NCBI GenBank assembly: GCA_047600765.1
Contig: JASGKF010000001.1
Span: forward strand, 1,612,001 to 1,676,000
DNA from: Viridibacterium sp047600765
GTDB lineage: Bacteria > Pseudomonadota > Gammaproteobacteria > Burkholderiales > Rhodocyclaceae
DNA: 64,000 nucleotides
Direction: 5' to 3'
Positions 24,773-33,517 of this stretch are shown here, in pieces (position 1 is the first letter of the stretch; each line of letters starts with the position of its first letter). A program made the translations under genes and the position numbers. The notes beneath the pieces were generated by a model. The model saw only the letters and a program-made list of their open reading frames with translations. It did not search any database and had not been told where the DNA came from.

Positions 24773-26312
24773 TTAGGACCAGCTCTTCTTGAACGCTTCG
24801 ATGGCGGCGACGAGTGCTTTTTCGCCGTCTGCATCGAGGTCCTTCGAAGATTCGATCTTTTCGACCAGGGCAGCGTTGCTGGACTTCACGAACTGGTGCA
24901 GAGCCGATTCGAAAGCCAGCACGCGCTTGACTTCCACGCCGTCGAAGTAGCCCTTGTTCACGCCGAACAGCGTGATGGCCATTTCTGCAACGGACAGCGG
25001 AGCGTATTGCGCCTGCTTCATCAGTTCGGTGACCAGACGGCCGCGCTCGAGCTGCTTGCGGGTGGCTTCGTCGAGGTCCGAAGCGAACTGCGCGAAGGCA
25101 GCCAGCTCACGGTACTGGGCGAGTGCCAGACGCACACCGCCGCCGAGCTTCTTGATGACCTTGGTCTGCGCAGCACCACCCACACGCGACACCGAGATAC
25201 CGGCGTTGATGGCGGGACGGATACCGGCGTTGAACAGGTCGGTCTCAAGGAAGATCTGGCCGTCGGTAATCGAGATCACGTTGGTCGGCACGAAAGCGGA
25301 CACGTCACCGGCTTGCGTTTCGATGATGGGGAGAGCGGTCAGCGAACCGGTCTTGCCCTTCACTTCGCCGTTGGTGAACTTCTCGACGTACTCTTCATTG
25401 ACGCGAGCGGAACGCTCCAGCAGGCGGCTGTGCAGGTAGAACACGTCACCCGGGTAGGCTTCGCGGCCCGGCGGACGACGCAGCAGCAGGGAGATCTGAC
25501 GATAGGCCCAGGCTTGCTTGGTCAAGTCGTCGTACACAACCAGCGCGTCCTGACCGCGATCGCGGAAGTATTCGCCCATCGTGCAGCCGGCGTACGGTGC
25601 AATGAACTGCATCGCGGCGGAGTCAGAGGCCGAAGCAGCAACGATGATGGTGTAAGCCATCGCGCCGTGCTCTTCGAGCTTGCGCACCACGTTGGCAATC
25701 GTCGAAGCCTTCTGGCCGACTGCCACGTAGATGCAGACCATGTTCTGGCCCTTCTGGTTGATGATCGCGTCGACCGCGACGGCGGTCTTGCCCGTCTGAC
25801 GGTCACCGATGATCAGCTCGCGCTGGCCACGGCCAACCGGCACCATCGAGTCGATGGACTTCAGACCGGTCTGCACCGGCTGCGACACGGAGCGGCGAGC
25901 GATAACGCCCGGTGCAACCTTTTCGATCTTGTCGGTGAGCTTGGCGTTGATCGGACCCTTGCCGTCGATGGGCTGACCCAGCGAGTTCGACCACGCGGCC
26001 GAGCAGTTCCGGGCCGACGGGCACTTCGAGAATGCGGCCCGTCGTCTTGACGGTGTCGCCTTCCGAGATGTGCTCGTACTCACCCAGCACCACGGCGCCG
26101 ACGGAGTCACGTTCAAGGTTCAGCGCGAGGCCGAAGGTGTTGCCGGGAAATTCCAGCATTTCGCCCTGCATGACTTCGGTCAGGCCGTGCACGCGCACGA
26201 TACCGTCGGTCACGGAGACCACGGTACCTTCGTTGCGGGCGGTCGCCGACAGTTGCAGGTTCTGAATGCGACTCTTGATGAGATCGCTGATTTCAGAGGG
26301 ATTGAGTTGCAT
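24773..26312 (-). CDS. atpA: ATP synthase subunit alpha, frameshifted in this sequence
   Basis: Non-catalytic nucleotide-binding F1 subunit. Walker A GDRQTGKTA, the visual element VYDDLTKQAWAYRQISLLLRRPPGREAYPGDVFYLHSRLLER (in separate blocks) and the C-terminal helices are intact. An extra base at 25986/25987 on the plus strand converts GTCGAC to GTTCGAC near residue 110. Removing it restores LLGRVVDSLGQPIDGKGPI and gives 512 residues, the family length. The start MQLNPSEISDLIKSRI at 26312 is well conserved. Order and spacing in the operon are normal. Confidence 0.95.
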
Positions 26313-26323
26313 TTTGAATGCTC

Positions 26324-26860
26324 CTAATTCTGTAGGGCAGCGGCCATGGCGGCGAGCTTGCCGCGTACCGAGGCGTCGATCACCTGGTCACCGACGGCGA
26401 TGCGCACGCCACCGATGAGTTCGGGATCCAGTTCCACGGATACGTTCAGGCGGGTACCGAAACGGGCTTCGAGATCGCCAATCAGCCGGCTCTGTGCGGC
26501 AGCGTCGAGCGGAAAAGCAGATGTCACCAGCGCGTCACGCACACCTTCGTGGGCGTTCTTCTTCTGGTGGAACATCGTGCTGATTTCCTGCAGCAGCGCA
26601 GCGCGTTCGTTTTCGACCAGCAGCGACACGAAGTTGTGTTGTGCGGGGTCGAGCGAAACGCCAGAGGACTCGGCCAGCAGTTGCACCAGAGACGACGGTG
26701 CAACACGCGGATTGGCGAGGCAGTCGCGCACCTGCGCGTCTGCCACCACGGCTGCGAGACGCGACAGCACGTCCGACCACGAGGTCAGCGTGCCGGCATC
26801 GCGCGCGAGGGCGAACACCGCCTCGGCGTAGGGACGCGCAAGGGTGACGTTCTCGGCCAT
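26324..26860 (-). CDS. atpH: ATP synthase subunit delta
   Basis: OSCP/delta subunit that joins the peripheral stalk to F1. 178 residues; begins MAENVTLARPYAEAVFALARD, typical of the helical N-terminal domain, and ends with DPELIGGVRIAVGDQVIDASVRGKLAAM (two blocks), the conserved C-terminal element. Three bases separate its start from the atpF stop. Confidence 0.95.
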   Translation of the reverse strand: MAENVTLARPYAEAVFALARDAGTLTSWSDVLSRLAAVVADAQVRDCLANPRVAPSSLVQLLAESSGVSLDPAQHNFVSLLVENERAALLQEISTMFHQKKNAHEGVRDALVTSAFPLDAAAQSRLIGDLEARFGTRLNVSVELDPELIGGVRIAVGDQVIDASVRGKLAAMAAALQN

Positions 26861-26863
26861 GGC

Positions 26864-27337
26864 TTAGTTGAGTTCCTGTTTCAGGTTGGCCAGCAGCTCG
26901 GCATGGACGGCGGGATTGATCTCGCGACGCAGGATGCGTTCGGCACCTGCGACAGCCAGCGAAGCGACCTGATCGCGCAGGGCCTCCTTGGCACGTTGCG
27001 ATACGGCAGCAGCTTCGGCTTCGGCTGCCTCGCGGGCAGCAGCGACGATGCGCGCAGCTTCGGCACGGGCTTCTTCGAGCAGACCACCGACTTGCTTTTC
27101 AGCAAGTACGCGCATGTCTGCAGCCGAAGCCTTTGCCTTCTGCAACTCTTCACTCACGCGCTTTTCAGCGAGAGCGAGATCCGTCTTGGCCTTGTCCGCC
27201 GCAGCAAGCCCGTCAGCGATTTTCTTTGCGCGCTCGTCGAGTGCCTTGGTGAGCGGCGGCCACACGAATTTCATCGTGAACAGCACGAACACCAGGAACA
27301 CTACCGACTGCGCAACAAGCGTTGCGTTCAGATTCAC
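26864..27337 (-). CDS. atpF: ATP synthase subunit b
   Basis: Peripheral-stalk subunit, 157 residues: one N-terminal membrane helix (LVAQSVVFLVFVLFTMKFVWPP) followed by a long charged, Ala-rich coiled coil that dimerises and reaches delta. Standard beta- and gammaproteobacterial length. Lies between atpE and atpH. Confidence 0.95.
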   Translation of the reverse strand: MNLNATLVAQSVVFLVFVLFTMKFVWPPLTKALDERAKKIADGLAAADKAKTDLALAEKRVSEELQKAKASAADMRVLAEKQVGGLLEEARAEAARIVAAAREAAEAEAAAVSQRAKEALRDQVASLAVAGAERILRREINPAVHAELLANLKQELN

Positions 27338-27367
27338 GGCAGAACCCTTTCTATTGGGTGGAAAGGG

Positions 27368-27610
27368 TTACTTCAGGAACGTCGAGGTGGCGAACCAGAG
27401 AGCAATACCGGTACCGATAATGAACGCGGCGTCGATCAGACCAGCCAGCAGGAACATCTTGACCTGCAGGGCGTTCATCAGCTCGGGTTGGCGAGCGGAG
27501 GATTCGAGGTACTTGCCACCCATCAGTGCGATACCGATACAGGCACCGATAGCACCCAGACCGATGATCAGACCGCAAGCCAGCGCGACGAGACCGTAAA
27601 CTTGTTCCAT
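27368..27610 (-). CDS. atpE: ATP synthase subunit c
   Basis: Proteolipid of the rotor ring, 80 residues with two transmembrane hairpin helices. The Gly-rich first helix (GLIIGLGAIGACIGIALMGG) and the polar loop ARQPELMN are followed by the second helix carrying the proton-binding Asp60 in LLAGLIDAAFIIG. I see no sodium-binding signature. Confidence 0.96.
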   Translation of the reverse strand: MEQVYGLVALACGLIIGLGAIGACIGIALMGGKYLESSARQPELMNALQVKMFLLAGLIDAAFIIGTGIALWFATSTFLK

Positions 27611-27705
27611 GACAGCTCCTAAGTAGATAAGTGAATGAAAAACAAAAACCGTTGGGGACTACAAAACGAAAGGAAGCCGGCTGCGCCAGCTTCCCGTAAC
27701 TGAAA

Positions 27706-28614
27706 TCAGTGGGATTCGTGGGCCTGACCGACGTACACCAGGGTCAGCATCATGAAGATGAAGGCCTGCAGCACGACGACGAGGATGTGGAACAGCGCCC
27801 AGGCGAAACCGGCAACGAAGTGGCCCAGGAACAACAGGATGCTCGGCGCGTTGTAGCCGGTCCAGGCGGCACCCATCAGAGCGATGAGCATGAAAATAAG
27901 TTCGCCGGCGAACATGTTGCCGAACAACCGCATGCCGTGCGAAATGGTCTTGGCGGCAAACTCGATGAGCTGCATCGCGAAGTTGACGAGGCCCAGGATG
28001 ACGGCCAGCAGCGGATTCTTGCTGGTGCCGAACGGTGCGCTGACCAGTTCGTGCGCCCAGCCGCCAGCGCCCTTGATCTTGACGTTGTAGTAGAGACAGA
28101 TCAGCAGCACAGTGACCGACATGCCCATGGTGGCATTGATGTCAGCCGTCGGCACGACGCGCAGGTAGGCGTGGTGCGGATCGTGGCCCATGCCGCCATA
28201 GACGCCTTCCCACAGACGGGGCAGCCAGTCGAGCGGCAGGAAGTCCATGGCGTTCATGAGGAACACGAACACGAACACGGTGAGCGCGAGGGGCGCCACG
28301 AACTTGCGCGACTCGGGGCTGTGGATCAGACCCTTGGCCTGGTCAGCGACCATCTCGACCAGCAGTTCGACTGCAGCCTGGAAACGGCCCGGCACGCCGG
28401 AGGTAGCTTTGCGGGCAGCCAGCCAGAACACGAACGCCCCGAGAACCGCCAGCAGCGTCGAGAAGAAGACGGTGTCGAGGTTGATGAGACTGAAGTCCAC
28501 GAGGGCTTGCTGCTTGCCCCCCGTGCCATTGAAGTAGGTCAGGTGGTGGGCAATGTATTCGCCTGCACTCGGGCCGTGCTGGGCGGCGGCTTCTGCTGCG
28601 TGTTCAGTGGACAT
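27706..28614 (-). CDS. atpB: ATP synthase subunit a
   Basis: Membrane stator subunit forming the proton half-channels. 302 residues with about five to six transmembrane segments; the conserved MNAMDFLPLDWLP, and the long helix near MQLIEFAAKTISHGMRLFGNMFAGE carrying the essential Arg, are present (given in blocks). The N-terminus is extended by about 20 Ala/Glu/His residues, common in betaproteobacteria. It starts one base after the atpI stop. Confidence 0.95.
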   Translation of the reverse strand: MSTEHAAEAAAQHGPSAGEYIAHHLTYFNGTGGKQQALVDFSLINLDTVFFSTLLAVLGAFVFWLAARKATSGVPGRFQAAVELLVEMVADQAKGLIHSPESRKFVAPLALTVFVFVFLMNAMDFLPLDWLPRLWEGVYGGMGHDPHHAYLRVVPTADINATMGMSVTVLLICLYYNVKIKGAGGWAHELVSAPFGTSKNPLLAVILGLVNFAMQLIEFAAKTISHGMRLFGNMFAGELIFMLIALMGAAWTGYNAPSILLFLGHFVAGFAWALFHILVVVLQAFIFMMLTLVYVGQAHESH

Positions 28615-28615
28615 G

Positions 28616-28957
28616 TCAAAGTCTTAATAGAAGTGCGAAAAAATTGGCTTGCAGTGTCACGGCCAGGCCGGTGATCACCGCGCCCCAGTGCACGCCGGGA
28701 TACAAGCGCCACACCAGAAGCAGAATTCCTGTCATTGACGCGACCTTCACGAGCTCACCCATGAAGAAGCCCCCAACGCTCGCCTGCCGTCCCCGTGCCA
28801 GCCGCCACGCAAAAAGCAGGCTGGGCAACACGATGCTGAATCCCCCCAGAAACGCGCTCAGCGCGCCTTGCACTCCCCACATCGCGCCGGCCACTGCGGC
28901 GCCCGCCAGCATCAGCGACCCTTGCAGGGCGACTGGCTTGTAGAGGGGTTTGAGCAT
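28616..28957 (-). CDS. atpI: ATP synthase protein I
   Basis: Small hydrophobic accessory protein thought to assist c-ring assembly. 113 residues with four predicted transmembrane helices (LMLAGAAVAGAMWG, FLGGFSIVLPSLLFAW, MTGILLLVWRLY, VITGLAVTLQANFFALLL). First gene of the operon, overlapping register with atpB by one spacer base. I use the ATG at 28957 rather than a TTG one codon upstream. Confidence 0.88.
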   Translation of the reverse strand: MLKPLYKPVALQGSLMLAGAAVAGAMWGVQGALSAFLGGFSIVLPSLLFAWRLARGRQASVGGFFMGELVKVASMTGILLLVWRLYPGVHWGAVITGLAVTLQANFFALLLRL

Positions 28958-29028
28958 CAAGGGGTTACAACACCTGGAGCGGAAAACGCGGTGCCTCGGG
29001 GAGACCCGCAGGCCGGGCTTTCGCTGTC

Positions 29029-29068
29029 AAAAAACCCGACGATGGTACGGGTTCACCTGACCATCGTC
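29029..29068 (-). terminator. candidate rho-independent terminator upstream of the atp operon
   Basis: Perfect 9-bp arms GACGATGGT (29038-29046) and ACCATCGTC (29060-29068); on the minus strand the stem is followed by GGGTTTTTT. It lies 63 bp downstream of the TPR/glycosyltransferase gene and would separate it from atpI. Confidence 0.65.
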
Positions 29069-29130
29069 AATAATTCTGGCGATGCAGCAAGACGTAGTTG
29101 GCAGAACGCCCGCAAGAGGCCCGGCCGCGC

Positions 29131-30291
29131 TCAGGCCGGGGGCAGGAAATCGCGCAGGGCCTGTTTGACGCGGCCCAGCACTTCGCCCCAATCGCCGGGC
29201 CGGCGCTGGCGGAAGATGCGCATGCCCGGATACCAGGGGGTGCTGTCCTGCTCGCCCCCCCAGCGCCAGTCAGCGCCGGCGGGTAACAGCAGCCAGACCG
29301 GCCGGCCAAGCGCCCCGGCCAGATGCGCCGTGGCGGTATCGACACTGATCAGCAGGTCGAGCCGCGCCACGATGGCGGCCGCGTCGGCCATGTCGCGCTG
29401 CATGTCGAGCAGGGGAATGATGCCGGAGCGACATTGCTGCTCGATGCGCTCCATGCCGCGGTCGCCCATCTGCATGGACAGCACCACGGCATTGCCACGC
29501 GCCTCGACAAGATCGAAGACCTGATCGAGCGTCAGCGAGCGGCGGGCGTCGATGGCATTGCCGCCGCTGCCAGCCCAGCTGATGCCCACGGCCGGACGCG
29601 TGCCGACCCATTCGTCGATGAGGCGCCGCCATTGCAGCAGGCGCGTCTCGGGCGCGGCGAGGTAAGGCAGGGACTGCGGTGCCTGCGGGCCTTCGAGCCC
29701 CAGCAGGAAAGGCACGGACAGCAAGGGACACCAGAGGTCGTAGGCGTCGGCGGGAATGTCTTCGTCGGTCGCCAGATCCAGCCCGGGGGCGCTGGCCAGC
29801 AGGACGCGCAAACGCGTCGACACGGACGCGATGATCTGCACCGCCCCCAGCGCGCGCAGTGCAGGGACAAAGCGGATGAACTGGATCTGGTCGCCCAGGC
29901 CTTGCTCACGCACCAGCAGCAGGCGCTTGCCGCTGAGATCGCCGCCGCGCCAACGTCGCGCTTCGTCGAGGCCGCCGAACTGCACACCATCATGCGCAGC
30001 GATGCCGGCATAGCGAGCTTCGTAGAGAGGCAGGCCTTCGGCGTACTTGTCCTGCGACAGCAATGCGATGGCGAGGTTGGCCTGATTGCGCGGCAGCTCG
30101 GGCGCATCGGCGAGTGCGGCGCGGAAGCTGTGTTCCGCCGCCGCCGCCTCGCCCAGCCACAGGTGGATCATGCCCTGGTACTGCAAGGCCAGCAGGCGGC
30201 CCGGTTCGGCATCAAGCCAGCGCTGGACGGCACTTGCTGCAGCCTCCAGATCCCCGGTCTGCAGAAGCCCTTCCACCTCACCTTGATGCAT
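29131..30291 (-). CDS. TPR-containing glycosyltransferase-like protein
   Basis: 386 residues. Residues 1-110 are tetratricopeptide-like helices (LALQYQGMIHLWLGEAAAAEHSFRAAL and LPRNQANLAIALLSQDKYAEGLPLYEARY, in blocks). The rest resembles the GT-B fold of family 9/41 enzymes: GKRLLLVREQGLGDQIQF near residue 132, AVGISWAGSGGNAIDARRSL, and the nucleotide-sugar-site-like LDLLISVDTATAHLAGALGRPVW (blocks). Such proteins glycosylate proteins or polysaccharides; acceptor and donor are unknown. No signal peptide. It stands alone between the RND pump and the atp operon. Confidence 0.75.
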   Translation of the reverse strand: MHQGEVEGLLQTGDLEAAASAVQRWLDAEPGRLLALQYQGMIHLWLGEAAAAEHSFRAALADAPELPRNQANLAIALLSQDKYAEGLPLYEARYAGIAAHDGVQFGGLDEARRWRGGDLSGKRLLLVREQGLGDQIQFIRFVPALRALGAVQIIASVSTRLRVLLASAPGLDLATDEDIPADAYDLWCPLLSVPFLLGLEGPQAPQSLPYLAAPETRLLQWRRLIDEWVGTRPAVGISWAGSGGNAIDARRSLTLDQVFDLVEARGNAVVLSMQMGDRGMERIEQQCRSGIIPLLDMQRDMADAAAIVARLDLLISVDTATAHLAGALGRPVWLLLPAGADWRWGGEQDSTPWYPGMRIFRQRRPGDWGEVLGRVKQALRDFLPPA

Positions 30292-30415
30292 GCGCGCCGC
30301 CTTTTCTCAGAGCCAGCCAGGATCTTACTGCGAGGCCGTGATCGGAGCTCATGCGCTGCTCCGAGTTTGCCAACTGAACCCGCTGACAGCCTCTCGCTAC
30401 AGATCGTGGCAGCTC

Positions 30416-33400
30416 TCAGTGCCCCTTGCGTTGCTGGGCATTCTGCTGCGATATGCCCAGCTTGTGTTGCAGCCAGTCGAAGGACAGGTAGAGCGCCGGC
30501 GTGATGTAGAGCGTGATCAGCTGCGACAGGATCAGGCCGCCGACGATGGCCACGCCCATGGGCTGACGCAGCTCGGCACCGGCACCCAGCCCCAGTGCGA
30601 TGGGCAAGGCGCCCATGATGGCCGCCAGCGTGGTCATCAGGATGGGGCGGAAGCGCAGCGTACATGCCTCGATGATGGCCTCGCGCGGCGAGCGGCCGCC
30701 ACGGCGCTCGGTCTCCAGTGCGAAGTCGATCATCATGATGGCGTTCTTCTTGACGATGCCGATCAGCAGCAGGATGCCGATCATGGCAATGAAGGACAGC
30801 TCCAGCCCGACGATCTGTAGCGCCAGCAGCGCCCCCACAGCCGCCGACGGGATGCCGGCGAGAATGGTGATCGGGTGGATCCAGCTTTCATACAGCACGC
30901 CCAGCACCACGTAGATGACCGCGATTGCCGCGAGGATCAGCCACAGCTGGCTGGTCTGCGAAGACTGGTAGACCGCGGCATCGCCCGCGAAGTCGCCGAA
31001 CACGTCGGAGGGCATGTTGAGGCCGTCCTTGATGCGACGCACTTCGTCGATGGCCTGCGACAGCGTGACATCGGGTGCGAGGTTGAAGGCCAGCGTCACC
31101 GCAGCCAGTTGGCCCTGGTGGTTCACCGAGGTGTTCACTGCACGGCGCTCGACCGTAGCCAATGCCGACAGCGGCACGAGGTTGCCGTTCTTGGCGCGCA
31201 GCTTGATCTTGTCCAGCCCGCCTTCGTTGGCGCGCATTTCGTCGGTCAGCTGCAGGATCACGCTGTAGGTGTCTTCCGGACGGTAGATGCTCGCTGCATT
31301 GCGCTCGCCAAAGGCGCTGTAGAAGGCTTCGCGGATGGTCTGCATCTCGACGCCCATGGCCTGCGCACGGTCACGGTCCACCACCACCTTGGCCTGCAGG
31401 CCGCGGCGGTCCGCATCGCTGCTGATGTCCTTGAGCATCGCCGATTCGCGCAGCCCACGTTGCAGGCGCTCGCTCCACTCGACGAGCTTGTCGAAATCGA
31501 CCGACTGCAGCGTGTACTGGAAGCGCGCATTGGCTGCACGACCACCGATGCGCAGGTTCTGCACCGGCGTGAAGCTGACCTGCACGCCGGGCATGCCGCC
31601 CGTGAGCTTGCGCAGGTCTTCGAGCACGGTCTTCATCGCCGGGCGCTGACCCAGCGGCTTGAGCATCAGGAACATGGTGCTGCGGTTGGTCGTGCCACCA
31701 CCGAAGCCGCCACCGGAGTTGGAGATGGCCTGGTTGATGTGCGGACTCTTCAGCACACGGGCCTGCACCTGTTCATGCACTTCGCGCATGGCCTGCCACG
31801 AGATGTCGGCACCAGCCTGGATGTTGACGCGCACCTGGCCGATGTCTTCTTCCGGGAAGAAGCCCTTGGGCAGCGCGTTGTAGAGCAACGCCGTGCCGGC
31901 AAAGGTCGCCAGCGCCACCAGCAGCATGGCCCAGCGCAGTTTCAGGGTCACCAACAGGCTCTTGCGATAAGCCCCCAGCACCGCGTCGAAGCCCTTCTCG
32001 AAGAAGCGACTCCATGCCGGATCAGGCACGCTGGTGTCATGGTGCTTGACGAAGCGTGCAGCAAGCATCGGGATCAGCGTCAGCGCCACGGCGCCGGACA
32101 CGAGGATGGAGATCGACACCACCGCCGCGAACTCGTGGAACATCAGGCCGATGGTGCCGGGCATGAAGAAGATGGGGATGAACACCGCCACCAGCGAGAT
32201 CGAGATCGAGATGACCGTGAAGCCCACTTCACGCGCACCACGCACCGCGGCCTGATACGGCTTGATGCCCTGCTCGACGTAGCGGACGATGTTTTCCAGC
32301 ACCACGATGGCATCGTCGACGACAAGACCGATGGCGATGGTGAGGCCCATCAGCGAGATGTTGTTGAGCGAATAGCCGAACCACAGCATCAGGCCGAAGG
32401 TGCCCAGCAGCGAAGCCGGCACCGACACGGACGGTATCAGCGTCGCAGACAGGCGACGCAGGAACATCAGGATCACCAGCACCACCAACGCGATGGTCAG
32501 CAGCATGGTCAGGCCGACGTCGTGGATCGACTCGCGGATCGAGATCGAGCGGTCGTTGATCGGCTTCATGTCGATCGAGGCCGGCAGCTGCTCCTGCAGC
32601 CTGGGCAGGGCGGCACGCACTTCGTTGACCACCGCCACCGTGTTGGCGTCAGGCTGGCGCAACACCGACAGGGTGATGGCGCGCTCGCCATTCACCCACG
32701 CGGCCGTGCGCAGGTTTTCGACACTGTCTTCGACCTGAGCGACGTCCGACAGGCGCACCGGCAGGCCGTTCTTGACGGCGACGATGCTGCGCGAGAACTC
32801 GGCGGCGTTCTTCAGCGATTCGTTGGCATTGATGACCAGCGCCTGACGCGGGCCTTCGAGCGAACCGACCGGCGAATTGCCGTTGAAGGCCTTGAGCGCA
32901 GAGGCCAGCTCGGCCAGCGTGAGATCGTGCGCGGCGAGTTTTTCCGGGTCGGCCTTGACGCGTACGGCGAAGCGCTTCTGGCCATTGATGTTGACCTGGG
33001 CGACACCGTTGAGCGTCGACAGGGTCGGCGAAATGACGTTGTCAGCGTATTCGTTGAGCTTGTCCATGGGCATGGACGGCGAGCTCAGCGCGATGAAAAG
33101 GATGGGATCGTCTGCCGGGTTGACCTTGCGGTAGACCGGCTGCGTCGTCATTTCGGACGGCAGCTGGCGGCTGGCGCGGAACAATGCGGCCTGCACGTCA
33201 ACCGCCGCATCGTCGATGTTGCGCGCGGGGTCGAATTCCAGCGTCAGGTTGGTGCTGCCCAAAGTATTCGTCGAGGTCATCGTCCGCAAGCCGGCGATGG
33301 TCGAGAACTGGCGCTCCAGCACAGTGGCGACCGAAGCCGCCATGGTCTCGGGACTGGCCCCCGAGAGCTGGGCGTTGACGTTGATGGTGGGCTGGTTGAA

Positions 33401-33517
33401 GGAAGGCAGTGCCGAGATCGGCAGCTTGAACATGGCGATCCAGCCGCCAATGATGATGGCCAGCCACAACAGGGTCGTGGCTACCGGGCGATCGATCGCG
33501 TGTTCAGCCAGTTTCAT
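30416..33517 (-). CDS. RND efflux pump inner-membrane permease (MdtB/MdtC-like)
   Basis: 1033-residue proton-driven multidrug exporter of the HAE1 type. It has the twelve-helix pattern with two large periplasmic loops: first helix after MKLAEHAIDRPVATTLLWLAII (block), TM4 with GLVVDDAIVVLENI carrying the paired proton-relay Asp residues, and TM10-12 with VVLGVLYESWIHPITIL and LGLGAGAELRQPMGVAIVGG. The FNQPTINVNAQLSGASPE start is nearer MdtB/MdtC/MuxB than AcrB. The start overlaps the adaptor stop in an ATGA. Only one permease is present, so the pump is probably a homotrimer. No outer-membrane channel gene is adjacent. Confidence 0.9.
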   Translation of the reverse strand: MKLAEHAIDRPVATTLLWLAIIIGGWIAMFKLPISALPSFNQPTINVNAQLSGASPETMAASVATVLERQFSTIAGLRTMTSTNTLGSTNLTLEFDPARNIDDAAVDVQAALFRASRQLPSEMTTQPVYRKVNPADDPILFIALSSPSMPMDKLNEYADNVISPTLSTLNGVAQVNINGQKRFAVRVKADPEKLAAHDLTLAELASALKAFNGNSPVGSLEGPRQALVINANESLKNAAEFSRSIVAVKNGLPVRLSDVAQVEDSVENLRTAAWVNGERAITLSVLRQPDANTVAVVNEVRAALPRLQEQLPASIDMKPINDRSISIRESIHDVGLTMLLTIALVVLVILMFLRRLSATLIPSVSVPASLLGTFGLMLWFGYSLNNISLMGLTIAIGLVVDDAIVVLENIVRYVEQGIKPYQAAVRGAREVGFTVISISISLVAVFIPIFFMPGTIGLMFHEFAAVVSISILVSGAVALTLIPMLAARFVKHHDTSVPDPAWSRFFEKGFDAVLGAYRKSLLVTLKLRWAMLLVALATFAGTALLYNALPKGFFPEEDIGQVRVNIQAGADISWQAMREVHEQVQARVLKSPHINQAISNSGGGFGGGTTNRSTMFLMLKPLGQRPAMKTVLEDLRKLTGGMPGVQVSFTPVQNLRIGGRAANARFQYTLQSVDFDKLVEWSERLQRGLRESAMLKDISSDADRRGLQAKVVVDRDRAQAMGVEMQTIREAFYSAFGERNAASIYRPEDTYSVILQLTDEMRANEGGLDKIKLRAKNGNLVPLSALATVERRAVNTSVNHQGQLAAVTLAFNLAPDVTLSQAIDEVRRIKDGLNMPSDVFGDFAGDAAVYQSSQTSQLWLILAAIAVIYVVLGVLYESWIHPITILAGIPSAAVGALLALQIVGLELSFIAMIGILLLIGIVKKNAIMMIDFALETERRGGRSPREAIIEACTLRFRPILMTTLAAIMGALPIALGLGAGAELRQPMGVAIVGGLILSQLITLYITPALYLSFDWLQHKLGISQQNAQQRKGH

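Noticed and set aside
28877..29130. Strong sigma-70 promoter for the atp operon
   Set aside because: TTGACG with a 17-bp spacer leads only to TACCAT and overlaps the terminator stem; TTGACA nearby lacks a -10. I could not choose a convincing start.
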